DNA of 34,002 bases, taken from contig OMJU01000062.1 of NCBI GenBank assembly GCA_900299425.1, positions 1 to 34,002 on the forward strand, read 5' to 3'. The DNA comes from Candidatus Rokuibacteriota bacterium (lineage in GTDB: Bacteria > Bacteroidota > Bacteroidia > Flavobacteriales > Flavobacteriaceae). Shown here piece by piece: positions 8,438 to 16,203 of this stretch (within the stretch, counting starts at the first letter, position 1; each line of letters opens with the position of its first letter). Below the pieces are notes generated by a model that saw only the letters and a program-made list of their open reading frames with translations, was not told where the DNA came from and ran no database searches. The position numbers and the translations under genes were made by a program.

Positions 8438-9484
8438 TTAAATTTTTAAACGCCAACCAAATGGGTCTTTTCCTAGGTTGTATTGAATATCCTGAAGCGC
8501 GTGTTTGAGTCGATCGGCATAACAATCGCTCACCTCTGGCAACATATATAGGTTCTCTTTATGGCCAAAGGCACTAACGGCACTTATGGTCGCTGCAGTC
8601 CCTGAACCAAAGATTTCTTTTAAATCCCCACTGTGATAGGCTTCCAGGAGCTCAGTCACGCTAAACTTGCGGATCGCAACATCCAAATGCAATTCGCGGG
8701 CTAATTCTATGATGCTTTTTCGGGTCACACCGTCCAAAATTCGATCATTGGTGGGTGCAGTGATCAAGGTATCACCAACACGAAAAAATACATTCATGGT
8801 TCCGGCTTCTTCTAAGAACTCATGGCTGCTGGCATCAGTCCAAATGACTTGGTGATAACCTTTTTCGCGCGCCAAATTAGTGGGGTAAAACTGTGCTGCA
8901 TAGTTTCCGGCGGCTTTGGCAAAGCCCACACCTCCGTCGGCGGCACGACTGTAATGATCTGCAATAAGAACCTTTAGTTTTTCACTGTAATAAGCCGTTA
9001 CCGGTGAGAGTACAATCATGAACTCATACCTTGCTGAGGGTGAAGCCGCTATCCCATTTTCAGAAGCGAAAACAAATGGGCGAATGTACAGAGCATGACC
9101 ATGACCTGACTTGACCCAATCCCGGTCAATATTGACGAGCATTTTCAAAGCCTCTAAAAATAAATCTTCAGGAAATTCTGGGATTGCAAGACGCTCTGCA
9201 GACTTGTTGAATCGCGCAATATTTTGATCAGGACGAAATAGAAAGACACTACCTGTATCATCCTTAAAGGCTTTCATGCCTTCAAATACAGCTTGTCCGT
9301 AGTGAAATACTTTTGCCCCTGGATCAAGGGTCAACGGGGCGTAAGGAATTATTCTAGGGTTGTGCCACTGACCTTGATCGTAAGTGCAGCAAAACATGTG
9401 GTCGGTAAAATTCTTGCCAAAAGTAAGCTGGTTAAAATCTACCTGCTCAATACGGCTTTTTGAACATCGGCTTACTTCAATCAC
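8438..9484 (-). CDS. ilvE: Branched-chain amino acid aminotransferase
   Basis: A class IV pyridoxal-phosphate aminotransferase that converts branched-chain 2-oxo acids to valine, leucine and isoleucine, and the reverse. The catalytic lysine is Lys190 in GVGFAKAAGNYA. Other signatures are YGQAVFEGMKAF, EEAGTMNVFF and the phosphate-binding GSGTAA. At 348 residues the length is normal. The start is GTG at 9484: an in-frame stop lies five codons upstream, and the next ATG is about 30 residues inside the conserved domain. A nine-codon ORF beginning ATG at 9510 ends in a TGA that overlaps this GTG. The reversible reaction links to branched-chain catabolism, which yields isobutyryl-CoA, the substrate of the IcmF at 35-3457 (inference). 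Confidence 0.93.
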   Translation of the reverse strand: MIEVSRCSKSRIEQVDFNQLTFGKNFTDHMFCCTYDQGQWHNPRIIPYAPLTLDPGAKVFHYGQAVFEGMKAFKDDTGSVFLFRPDQNIARFNKSAERLAIPEFPEDLFLEALKMLVNIDRDWVKSGHGHALYIRPFVFASENGIAASPSARYEFMIVLSPVTAYYSEKLKVLIADHYSRAADGGVGFAKAAGNYAAQFYPTNLAREKGYHQVIWTDASSHEFLEEAGTMNVFFRVGDTLITAPTNDRILDGVTRKSIIELARELHLDVAIRKFSVTELLEAYHSGDLKEIFGSGTAATISAVSAFGHKENLYMLPEVSDCYADRLKHALQDIQYNLGKDPFGWRLKI

Positions 9485-9515
9485 GCGGAACGTTCTTTAG
9501 GGTGACTCATCGGGG

Positions 9516-9523
9516 CAAAATTA
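9516..9523 (-). promoter_or_regulatory. Probable -7 promoter box for ilvE
   Basis: On the minus strand this reads TAATTTTG followed by C, a full match to TAnnTTTG, placed so that transcription would start near 9510 and leave roughly 25 bases before the GTG. The TTG-like -33 element is closer than the usual 19 bases, so the match rests mainly on the -7 box. Confidence 0.5.
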
Positions 9524-9601
9524 GGTAAAAAAATACCCAAAAAGCCCTTAAAATTTCATAAAATTGCACTTTAATAGATTGACTTTAATACCCCTGTAAT
9601 C

Positions 9602-10180
9602 ATGAAAAAAATAATTCTTCTTGCCTTGTTAACTCTTTCTTTTGTCGCCTGTAAAAACTCAGGTACGTCCGCAGAAAACGCTCAGGATCAAGCCCTCGAA
9701 AATGTTCAGGAATTTGTTTCTTTCGGCGCTGAAATTTCAGCTGATGGTGCTATTGATGCAGAGGCAATGATGGCTATTTACGCAGATTTAAAAGAAGGGG
9801 ACACCATAGCGACAAAATTTCAAGGGTCTGTGAACAGTGTTTGTAAGATGAAAGGATGCTGGATGCGTTTGGCCGTTGGCGATCAAGAAGCTTTTGTTAA
9901 ATTTAAAGATTACGGATTTTTCGTACCAAAATATCTTTCTGAGGTTGAAGTAATTGTCTCTGGAAAGGCATATGTTTCTAAAACTAGTGTAGAAGATTTA
10001 AAGCATTTTGCACAAGATGCAGGCAAACCACAAGAGGAAATAGATGCCATTACCGAGCCTGAACTGAGTCTAGACTTTATGGCCGATGGGGTTTTAGTTC
10101 CAGCCGAAGCAATTATTGAAGAGGCAGAGCAAGATAATGCTGCGCAGGACCATGCGGCTTCGCAGGATGCAGCACAATAA
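9602..10180 (+). CDS. DUF4920 lipoprotein
   Basis: A 192-residue lipoprotein with signal peptide and lipobox (SFVAC, Cys at about 17). The DUF4920 domain follows, recognised by VCKMKGCWMRL and VKFKDYGFFVPKYL. The two cysteines in the CKMKGC stretch are conserved in the family and could be redox-active or metal-binding, but this is not established. The C-terminus is an acidic Ala/Gln/Glu-rich tail (about 172-192), probably disordered. It lies just 17 bases upstream of mnmD on the same strand and is divergent from ilvE. As I recall, this ilvE-DUF4920-mnmD neighbourhood recurs in flavobacteria. Confidence 0.88.
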   Translation: MKKIILLALLTLSFVACKNSGTSAENAQDQALENVQEFVSFGAEISADGAIDAEAMMAIYADLKEGDTIATKFQGSVNSVCKMKGCWMRLAVGDQEAFVKFKDYGFFVPKYLSEVEVIVSGKAYVSKTSVEDLKHFAQDAGKPQEEIDAITEPELSLDFMADGVLVPAEAIIEEAEQDNAAQDHAASQDAAQ

Positions 10181-10197
10181 GATTACAGCTCAATTTT

Positions 10198-10938
10198 ATG
10201 GCGGAGGAATCTAAGGCCCTTGAACTCATTCAAACTGGCGATGGTTCCTCAAGTTTATATCATCGCAAGCTCGACGAAACCTATCATTCACGTCACGGAG
10301 CCATAGCAGAGTCTCAGCATGTGTTCATTCAAAAAGGTCTTAGCCATAGTTTAAGGCATGTCGATGGGTCTATGCCCATGAGCGGTGCAAAAAGCTTGTC
10401 AATTTTAGAAATGGGCTTTGGTACTGGCCTTAACGCCCTGCTTACGCTATTGATTCAAATAGATTTCAATCGTTCCTATCAAAGCACTGGTCAACAAACT
10501 CTCCCCTTGAGGATTGACTACAGGACTTTGGAAGCTTATCCGCTCAATGCCGATATTTTTGAATCTTTGGCCTATCCCGAGCAATTGTCTTGCCCTCCAG
10601 AATTATTTTTATCCATGCATCGCGCAGCTTGGGAGCAACCTATTGAAATTGCTCCAGGCTTTATGCTATTCAAACATCAACTGCGGTTTGAAGATTTCAA
10701 TGCAGATGCAGCTTTTGATCTTGTTTATTACGACGCTTTTGGGGCTCGGGTTCAACCTGAATTATGGGTGATCGAGCGATTTTTGGCTTTGCATAAGGCC
10801 TTACGTCCGGGGGGCGTTCTAGTGACTTATGCCGCTAAAGGTAGTGTTCGCCGCGCGCTACAAGAAGTAGGTTTTGCTGTCGAAAGGCTAGCAGGGCCTC
10901 CAGGTAAAAGAGAGATGCTTCGGGCCACTAAAATTTAA
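10198..10938 (+). CDS. mnmD: tRNA 5-methylaminomethyl-2-thiouridine methyltransferase MnmD
   Basis: An S-adenosylmethionine-dependent methyltransferase that makes the final 5-methylaminomethyl modification on wobble uridine 34 of certain tRNAs. The stand-alone MnmD form has only the methyltransferase half of the E. coli MnmC fusion. Visible motifs are TGDGSSSLYH and the family pattern LDETYHSRHGAIAESQHVF near the N-terminus (about 25-43), the SAM-binding motif EMGFGTGLN (71-79), YYDAFGARVQPELW, LRPGGVLVTYAAKGSVRRAL, and the C-terminal GPPGKREML. At 246 residues it fits the family. It is probably co-transcribed with the DUF4920 gene. Confidence 0.92.
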   Translation: MAEESKALELIQTGDGSSSLYHRKLDETYHSRHGAIAESQHVFIQKGLSHSLRHVDGSMPMSGAKSLSILEMGFGTGLNALLTLLIQIDFNRSYQSTGQQTLPLRIDYRTLEAYPLNADIFESLAYPEQLSCPPELFLSMHRAAWEQPIEIAPGFMLFKHQLRFEDFNADAAFDLVYYDAFGARVQPELWVIERFLALHKALRPGGVLVTYAAKGSVRRALQEVGFAVERLAGPPGKREMLRATKI

Positions 10939-10981
10939 CACTTAAATAATATTTTTTAACGATTTCTGACCCCCATTAGAG

Positions 10982-11012
10982 TTGGCTAGGCGGGTGCGTT
11001 ATGTTACCTTCG
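10982..11012 (+). promoter_or_regulatory. Promoter of the TIGR01777 gene
   Basis: A TTGG -33 element at 10982-10985 and TACCTTCG at 11005-11012 (7 of 8 to TAnnTTTG, followed by C-A) are separated by 19 bases, the preferred Bacteroidota spacing. The ATG at 11027 follows after about 14 bases. The TTG that opens the reading frame at 10982 is therefore the -33 element, not a start codon. Confidence 0.65.
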
Positions 11013-11026
11013 CAAAAAAAAATAAA

Positions 11027-11929
11027 ATGAGGGTACTTATCGCAGGAGCCACAGGACTCATTGGCAAGCCACTTGTTGCAGCATTGCGTAAACGTGGTGA
11101 TGAGGTTTGGTTCTTGACAACAGATGAGTCAAAAAAAGACTGTATTGCGGGTGCCCAAGGATTCTACTGGGATCCAAAAAACCATTACTGTCCAAAAGAG
11201 GCAGTTCAAGACGTTTCTGTGGTCATCAATCTTGCAGGGGCCTCGGTTTCCTTACCTTGGACGAAAAAGCAAAAAAATGAAATTTTACAAAGTCGTTTAG
11301 ATACGGCCAAAGCCATAAAGCTCGCTTTAAAAAAACAGAATCACGATGTTCATTATATCGGTGCGAGTGGTATTTCTGGATACGCCTCTTCTTATTCTCT
11401 AAATTATAACGACCAAGATCAAACCTTTGGTTCAGGATTTTTGGCTGAAGTTGTTCGTCAATGGGAAATGGTGACACACAGCGGACACATAAAAAATACT
11501 ACCACAGCCGCCGTGAGAACTGGCCTTGTATTGTCCAGAGAGGGCGGTGTTCTGCCTCAGATCCTCAGGCCGATTAAATTAGGTCTTGGGTCAGTTTTAG
11601 GGACAGGGAAACAATATCAGTCTTGGATCCATATCGATGATTTAGTCGCGGTATATCTCTGGATAATTGACCAAAAATTTTCTGGAAATATAAATGCCGT
11701 TGCCCCCAAAGCAGTGACTCAACAAAAGATGACTAAAGATATTGCGCAAAAACTAAGACGGCCTCTGTGGCTGCCTTCAGTGCCCGCTTCAATTTTGCGC
11801 CGTATACTGGGTGAGCGCAGCGCTCTGGTTTTGGACAGTCAATGGGTCATTCCGGAAATTTTATTGAATGCTGATTTTGAATTTAAATATCCAAAATTCA
11901 GACAGGCCATAGCCGACCTATTGTCATAG
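11027..11929 (+). CDS. TIGR01777 family SDR epimerase-like protein
   Basis: A 300-residue extended short-chain-dehydrogenase-like protein of the TIGR01777 family (related to SDR39U1 and the YfcH group). The Rossmann nucleotide-binding motif GATGLIG follows the first strand (MRVLIAGATGLIGKPL). Other family marks are VVINLAGASVS, the C-terminal DUF1731-like region and SWIHIDDLV. The typical catalytic Tyr-x-x-x-Lys is not evident, as is usual in this family. Substrate unknown. The ATG at 11027 is chosen because the longer frame would start within the promoter's -33 element and because MRVLI is the expected N-terminus. It runs in the same direction as grpE-dnaJ, which has its own promoter. Confidence 0.88.
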   Translation: MRVLIAGATGLIGKPLVAALRKRGDEVWFLTTDESKKDCIAGAQGFYWDPKNHYCPKEAVQDVSVVINLAGASVSLPWTKKQKNEILQSRLDTAKAIKLALKKQNHDVHYIGASGISGYASSYSLNYNDQDQTFGSGFLAEVVRQWEMVTHSGHIKNTTTAAVRTGLVLSREGGVLPQILRPIKLGLGSVLGTGKQYQSWIHIDDLVAVYLWIIDQKFSGNINAVAPKAVTQQKMTKDIAQKLRRPLWLPSVPASILRRILGERSALVLDSQWVIPEILLNADFEFKYPKFRQAIADLLS

Positions 11930-11935
11930 TGACAT

Positions 11936-11968
11936 TTTGACATTTTGTTCATTGTGGCAATAAATTTG
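11936..11968 (+). promoter_or_regulatory. Promoter of grpE-dnaJ
   Basis: TTTG (11936-11939) and TAAATTTG (11961-11968, followed by C) are separated by 21 bases, a good Bacteroidota housekeeping promoter about 30 bases upstream of the grpE ATG. The -33 element lies in a tandem GACATTTT repeat (11931-11946). No CIRCE-type inverted repeat for HrcA is present. Confidence 0.65.
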
Positions 11969-12000
11969 CTTTTTGCAAAAGGTCAATAATTAAAAAGGCA

Positions 12001-12579
12001 ATGAGCAAAAAAAGTAATAAAGCCCAAGCAGAGCAGCCTGAACTAAATCCCGAGGCGATACAATCGGATCATGCTCAGGAAAATAAAGCAGAAGAAAGCG
12101 AAAAAACTTCCCAAAATAACGATCCCGAGCATTCATCAGAATCATCACTCGAGGAGTCATTGGCTCAAGAAAAAGATCGATACCTCCGGCTATTTGCCGA
12201 ATTTGAAAATTATAAAAGGCGCACCAGTAAGGAACGTATAGAACTGTTTAAAACCGCGAGTCATGATGTCATGGTGGCGCTACTTCCGGTGCTTGACGAT
12301 TTTGATCGTGCCATTAAAGAACTGGAAAAGGCCGACGATGCCATGTTTGAAGGAGTGACTTTAATTCGAAATAAGTTTTTTGAGACCCTAAAACAAAAAG
12401 GCTTGGCTTTGATTGAGACGCAAGCGGGTACCACTTTTGATGCTGATCAGCATGAGGCAATCACGCAAATCCCGGCTCCCTCTGAGGACATGAAAGGTAA
12501 AATCATCGATGTCATCGAAAAAGGATATACGCTGGGTGAAAAAATTATTCGCTACCCTAAAGTAGTGATTGGACAATAG
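12001..12579 (+). CDS. grpE: Co-chaperone GrpE, nucleotide exchange factor
   Basis: GrpE releases ADP from DnaK and so drives the chaperone cycle. This 192-residue protein has a disordered, Glu/Gln/Ser-rich N-terminus (about 1-55). A long dimerisation helix follows (LAQEKDRYLRLFAEFENYKR and on), then the C-terminal beta domain ending IEKGYTLGEKIIRYPKVVIG, which is the GrpE signature. The ATG at 12001 is preceded by an AT-rich leader with a TAnnTTTG promoter. One base separates its stop from the dnaJ ATG, so the two form a bicistronic heat-shock operon; dnaK is not in the window. Confidence 0.95.
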   Translation: MSKKSNKAQAEQPELNPEAIQSDHAQENKAEESEKTSQNNDPEHSSESSLEESLAQEKDRYLRLFAEFENYKRRTSKERIELFKTASHDVMVALLPVLDDFDRAIKELEKADDAMFEGVTLIRNKFFETLKQKGLALIETQAGTTFDADQHEAITQIPAPSEDMKGKIIDVIEKGYTLGEKIIRYPKVVIGQ

Positions 12580-12580
12580 T

Positions 12581-13687
12581 ATGAAAGAAGATTTTTACGA
12601 CATATTGGGCATTTCAAAGGGTGCAAGCGCCAGTGAAATCAAGAAGGCTTATCGCAAGAAGGCCATCGAATATCACCCTGATAAAAATCCTGGTGACGCC
12701 AAAGCAGAGGAAAACTTCAAAAAGGCAGCAGAGGCCTATGAAGTTTTGAGTGATCCCGATAAGAAAGCGCGTTACGATCAATTTGGTCATCAAGCATTTG
12801 AAGGCGGAGGTTTTGGCGGCGGAGGCATGAATATGGAAGACATATTCAGCCAGTTTGGTGATATTTTTGGCGGTGCATTTGGTGGTGCATTCGGTGGTGG
12901 ATTTGGCGGCGGACAGCGCAGGGTCAAAGGCAGCAATCTGCGCATTCGCGTGAGTTTAAGTCTGGAAGAGATCGCTCAAGGTGTTGAGAAAAAAATCAAA
13001 GTCAAGCGCAAAAAGCAAGCGCCAGGAACGACTTATAAAACCTGTAGCACCTGCCAAGGTCAAGGCCAAGTTACCAAAATTCAAAACACCATACTCGGGC
13101 GCATGCAGACTGCAGCGACTTGTGGGACATGCCGCGGTGCTGGTCAGATTTTGGATCATAAACCCGCAGAGGCAGATAGAGACGGCATGGTCGTCAGTGA
13201 AGAAACTGTTTCGATTAAAATTCCAGCAGGTGTGGTCGATGGTATGCAGCTAAAAGTTTCTGGTAAAGGAAATGATGCCCCTGGTCAAGGAATTTCTGGA
13301 GATTTAATTGTGGCTATTTCAGAGGAAGAGCATCCAATGTTGCAAAGGGAGGGCGATAATTTGCACTATGATTTATACGTCAGTATCTCAGATGCAGTTT
13401 TAGGTACCTCCAAAGAAATTGAAACCGTTTCCGGAAAGGTGCGTATTAAAATAGAACCAGGAGCGCAAAGCGGTAAGATACTGAGATTACGCGGCAAAGG
13501 AATCCCAAGTGTTCAAGGGTATGGGGTCGGAGATTTGTTGGTTCATTTAAACGTATGGACCCCAAAAACTCTGTCTAAAGAACAGCGAGATTTCTTTGAA
13601 AAGATGAAGAATGATGAGCATTTTATGCCCAAACCTGAAAAAGAAGACAAGTCCTTTTTTGAGAAGGTAAAAGATATGTTTTCGTAA
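12581..13687 (+). CDS. dnaJ: Chaperone DnaJ with a single zinc centre
   Basis: DnaJ delivers substrates to DnaK and stimulates its ATPase. At 368 residues it has a J domain (1-70) with HPD at 32-34, a Gly/Phe-rich linker (about 73-112), a zinc-binding insert and the two C-terminal beta domains. Only two CxxCxGxG motifs are present, CSTCQGQG (155-162) and CGTCRGAG (181-188), instead of four. By position they correspond to motifs 2 and 3 of E. coli DnaJ, the second zinc centre. The start is ATG at 12581; the frame is open to a TTG at 12569 inside grpE, but MKEDFYDILG is the family N-terminus. A strong terminator lies downstream. Confidence 0.95.
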   Translation: MKEDFYDILGISKGASASEIKKAYRKKAIEYHPDKNPGDAKAEENFKKAAEAYEVLSDPDKKARYDQFGHQAFEGGGFGGGGMNMEDIFSQFGDIFGGAFGGAFGGGFGGGQRRVKGSNLRIRVSLSLEEIAQGVEKKIKVKRKKQAPGTTYKTCSTCQGQGQVTKIQNTILGRMQTAATCGTCRGAGQILDHKPAEADRDGMVVSEETVSIKIPAGVVDGMQLKVSGKGNDAPGQGISGDLIVAISEEEHPMLQREGDNLHYDLYVSISDAVLGTSKEIETVSGKVRIKIEPGAQSGKILRLRGKGIPSVQGYGVGDLLVHLNVWTPKTLSKEQRDFFEKMKNDEHFMPKPEKEDKSFFEKVKDMFS

Positions 13688-13715
13688 ATTAATGTTAAAA
13701 ACATATTTTTTTGTT

Positions 13716-13723
13716 TATATTTG
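13716..13723 (+). promoter_or_regulatory. Possible -7 box between dnaJ and its terminator
   Basis: TATATTTG is a full match to TAnnTTTG but has no TTG at the usual upstream distance. It sits about 60 bases before the terminator at 13779, so it could drive a short RNA of about 90 bases. The sequence around it is T-rich, which raises the chance-match probability. Confidence 0.25.
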
Positions 13724-13778
13724 GACGTCTCTTTTCCTATAAAGAGTCAATTTTTTCTTTTTCATAGCAATTTTTTTT

Positions 13779-13816
13779 CCCACCCTAAGTCAATCGATTT
13801 AGGGTGGGTTTTGTTT
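13779..13816 (+). terminator. Rho-independent terminator after dnaJ
   Basis: A perfect 10-bp stem CCCACCCTAA / TTAGGGTGGG (13779-13788 and 13799-13808) with a 10-base loop is followed by TTTTGTTT. It lies 92 bases past the dnaJ stop and separates that operon from the ABC exporter genes. The remaining spacer to 13900 shows no clear promoter. Confidence 0.88.
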
Positions 13817-13900
13817 ATAATCCATCCATTTTCCTCAAAGAAGAAGTACCTTTACTGGGTATTGCAAACCAATAATTAAGGGCCAACAATAATTTGAACT

Positions 13901-14830
13901 ATGGCATTATTACAAGTAAATGACGTCTCGAAATCCTTCGGACAATTTAAGGCGCTAGACCAAGTCAGTTTATCAGTGCCGCAGGGGTCTATTTTTGGTC
14001 TGCTGGGGCCAAACGGAGCAGGTAAGACGACTTTAATCCGTATTGTAAACCAAATTACTATGCCTGATCAAGGCACTGTCAATCTAGATGGAGCACCACT
14101 GGCTCCACATCATATCAGCGATATTGGTTATTTGCCTGAGGAACGGGGACTCTATAAATCCATGAAAGTGGGGGAACAAGCGCTATATCTGGCCCAGCTC
14201 AAAGGAATGTCCAAATCTGACGCCAAAGCCCAGCTCAAAATGTGGTTTGATCGTCTGGATATAGGGCACTGGTGGGACAAAAAAATACAAGAGTTATCTA
14301 AAGGAATGGCTCAAAAAATACAATTTGTGGTGACTGTTTTGCACCGACCCAAACTTTTGATCTTCGACGAGCCATTTAGCGGTTTTGATCCAATTAATGC
14401 ACAAGTGATTCAAAAAGAGATTCTGCGTTTGCGGGATGAAGGAGCTACAGTAATTTTTTCGACCCACCGCATGGAGTCTGTGGAGGAATTGTGTGATCAT
14501 ATCGCTCTGGTGCATCAATCCAAAAAAATATTAGACGGTAATTTAAATCAGATCAAACGCGATCATCTCAGCAATCGTTTTAAGGTGGGTATCCAATGTT
14601 CGGATGCACAAAAAACTATGGCAGAAATTCAAGAACAATTCAATATTGTGCCCACGGCCTTTAAATCGGTTTATCAAGGCGTGCAATTCAGTTTGCAACT
14701 GGCAGATCAAGAATCACCCAACAATGCGCTAGCCCGATTGAGTCAATACGGCGTGGTTTATCATTTTGTGGCTGAAGTACCCTCGGCCAATGATTTATTT
14801 GTTCAGGCCATAAATCAAAACAGCATCTAG
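13901..14830 (+). CDS. ABC transporter ATP-binding protein, ABC-2 exporter type
   Basis: The 309-residue ATPase subunit of an ABC-2 exporter (NatA-like group) that acts on the cytoplasmic face of the inner membrane. Walker A GPNGAGKTT is at about 38-46. The signature motif is the variant LSKGM (within QELSKGMAQKIQ), common in this subgroup. Walker B is LLIFDEPFSGFDP and the switch histidine is in FSTHRMES. A C-terminal extension (about 225-309) resembles DUF4162, found in multidrug or sodium exporter ATPases. The permease partner follows after 38 bases. The transported substrate is not known. Confidence 0.92.
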   Translation: MALLQVNDVSKSFGQFKALDQVSLSVPQGSIFGLLGPNGAGKTTLIRIVNQITMPDQGTVNLDGAPLAPHHISDIGYLPEERGLYKSMKVGEQALYLAQLKGMSKSDAKAQLKMWFDRLDIGHWWDKKIQELSKGMAQKIQFVVTVLHRPKLLIFDEPFSGFDPINAQVIQKEILRLRDEGATVIFSTHRMESVEELCDHIALVHQSKKILDGNLNQIKRDHLSNRFKVGIQCSDAQKTMAEIQEQFNIVPTAFKSVYQGVQFSLQLADQESPNNALARLSQYGVVYHFVAEVPSANDLFVQAINQNSI

Positions 14831-14868
14831 TTCCTCGAAAAAATCGACAATATTCAAGTATAAAATTA

Positions 14869-16203
14869 ATGAAACACTTAGGGCTAATAATTACACGAGA
14901 ATACCTCAATAAGATTCGCAATAAATCATTTGTGGTCATGACTTTTTTAAGTCCATTGCTCATGGCGGCGCTCATTTCTACAGTGGCGTATCTCTCGAGT
15001 GTCAATAATGACACACTTAAGGACATTAAAGTTTTGGATCAAAGCAATTATTTTGGCCATCTTTTTGAAGATAAGGACCAATTGCGCTTTGAGATTCTCC
15101 CCGATATGGAGCTCGAGCAGGCCAAGACCCTAGCTCAGGCCACTTCGGCCTATGGACTCCTTTATATTCCTAGCGTAGATTCTATTGCTGATTTGCGACA
15201 GGGTATTACCTTTTATAGCGCTGATACACCAGCATTGGGGGTAACTGTGGCCATAGAACGTCTAATACAGCGTCAAGCAAACACCCTAGTGCTTCGAGAA
15301 AATGGTATCGATGATCAGGCCATAGAGGCTTTGTATTTTAATGTGTCAGCTCAGCTTGAAACTTTTGCCGGACAGGAAACTTCAAAACTGGGTTCAGGAT
15401 TAAAGTTAATTTTTGGAGGTGCTGCAGGCTATCTGCTATTTATGTTTATTATCATTTATGGCAATATGATCATGCGCAGCGTAATTGAAGAAAAAACAAG
15501 CCGGATCATTGAGGTGATCATCTCCTCGGTGAAACCACGCGCACTGATGTTAGGGAAAATTTTTGGCACCACACTGGCTGGAATCACACAATTCGCAATA
15601 TGGGTCATAATATTGGGATTATTCTCTGTTATTGCCTCGGGTGTCCTTGGATTAGAGCTTGGGTCAGGGGTTAGTGTGGCCCAAGAGGCCGCAAAAATCA
15701 GTGCCGCTCAAGAGGCTACTCAAGTTTCCGATCAGGCCACTCAAGAAATAGCCATGGCCGTGGCCAAGGAAATTTGGCAATTGCCATTGGCCAATTTGGT
15801 GGTCATGTTCTTTTTGTACTTTATCGGAGGTTATTTGCTTTACGCCTCCTTGTATGCTGCTATCGGGGCGGCCGTAGATAGCGAAACTGATACCCAGCAA
15901 TTTTTATTGCCGATACTAATGCCGCTGATAATTGCTGTCTACGTAGGGGTTTTTACCGTTATAGAAGATCCGCATGGCACTGTGTCCCAAGTCTTTAGTT
16001 TTATTCCGCTTACCGCACCTGTGGTGATGCTGATGAGGATTCCATTTGGAGTGCCCCTTTGGCAACAAATTTTCTCTGTAGCGCTTTTATTTACTACCTT
16101 TATGGGAACGGTCTGGTTTGCTGCAAAAATATACCGTGTTGGAATATTGATGTACGGCAAAAAGCCTAGTTATAAAGAACTAATTAAATGGTTGAAATAT
16201 TGA
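14869..16203 (+). CDS. ABC-2 transporter permease
   Basis: A 444-residue permease of the NatB-like ABC-2 family. One membrane helix near the N-terminus (about 22-45, after LIITREYLNKIRNKSF) is followed by a large extracytoplasmic domain (about 48-180). Then come a cluster of helices with the conserved cytoplasmic stretch EEKTSRIIEVIISSVKP, and four further helices. A region of about 34 residues (roughly 270-303) is Ala/Gln-rich with AQEA-type repeats and interrupts the membrane part; it appears to be a periplasmic loop. Its end overlaps the MscS gene by 16 bases, supporting one transcript from the ATPase onward. Confidence 0.9.
   Translation: MKHLGLIITREYLNKIRNKSFVVMTFLSPLLMAALISTVAYLSSVNNDTLKDIKVLDQSNYFGHLFEDKDQLRFEILPDMELEQAKTLAQATSAYGLLYIPSVDSIADLRQGITFYSADTPALGVTVAIERLIQRQANTLVLRENGIDDQAIEALYFNVSAQLETFAGQETSKLGSGLKLIFGGAAGYLLFMFIIIYGNMIMRSVIEEKTSRIIEVIISSVKPRALMLGKIFGTTLAGITQFAIWVIILGLFSVIASGVLGLELGSGVSVAQEAAKISAAQEATQVSDQATQEIAMAVAKEIWQLPLANLVVMFFLYFIGGYLLYASLYAAIGAAVDSETDTQQFLLPILMPLIIAVYVGVFTVIEDPHGTVSQVFSFIPLTAPVVMLMRIPFGVPLWQQIFSVALLFTTFMGTVWFAAKIYRVGILMYGKKPSYKELIKWLKY

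Noticed and set aside
9481-9510. Frameshift at the start of ilvE
   Set aside because: The conserved domain is intact from the GTG, and the short upstream frame does not resemble a family N-terminus, so an overlapping micro-ORF is the simpler reading.
11930-12000. CIRCE/HrcA operator at grpE
   Set aside because: No inverted repeat resembling TTAGCACTC with its partner is present; only a tandem direct repeat and a housekeeping-type promoter.
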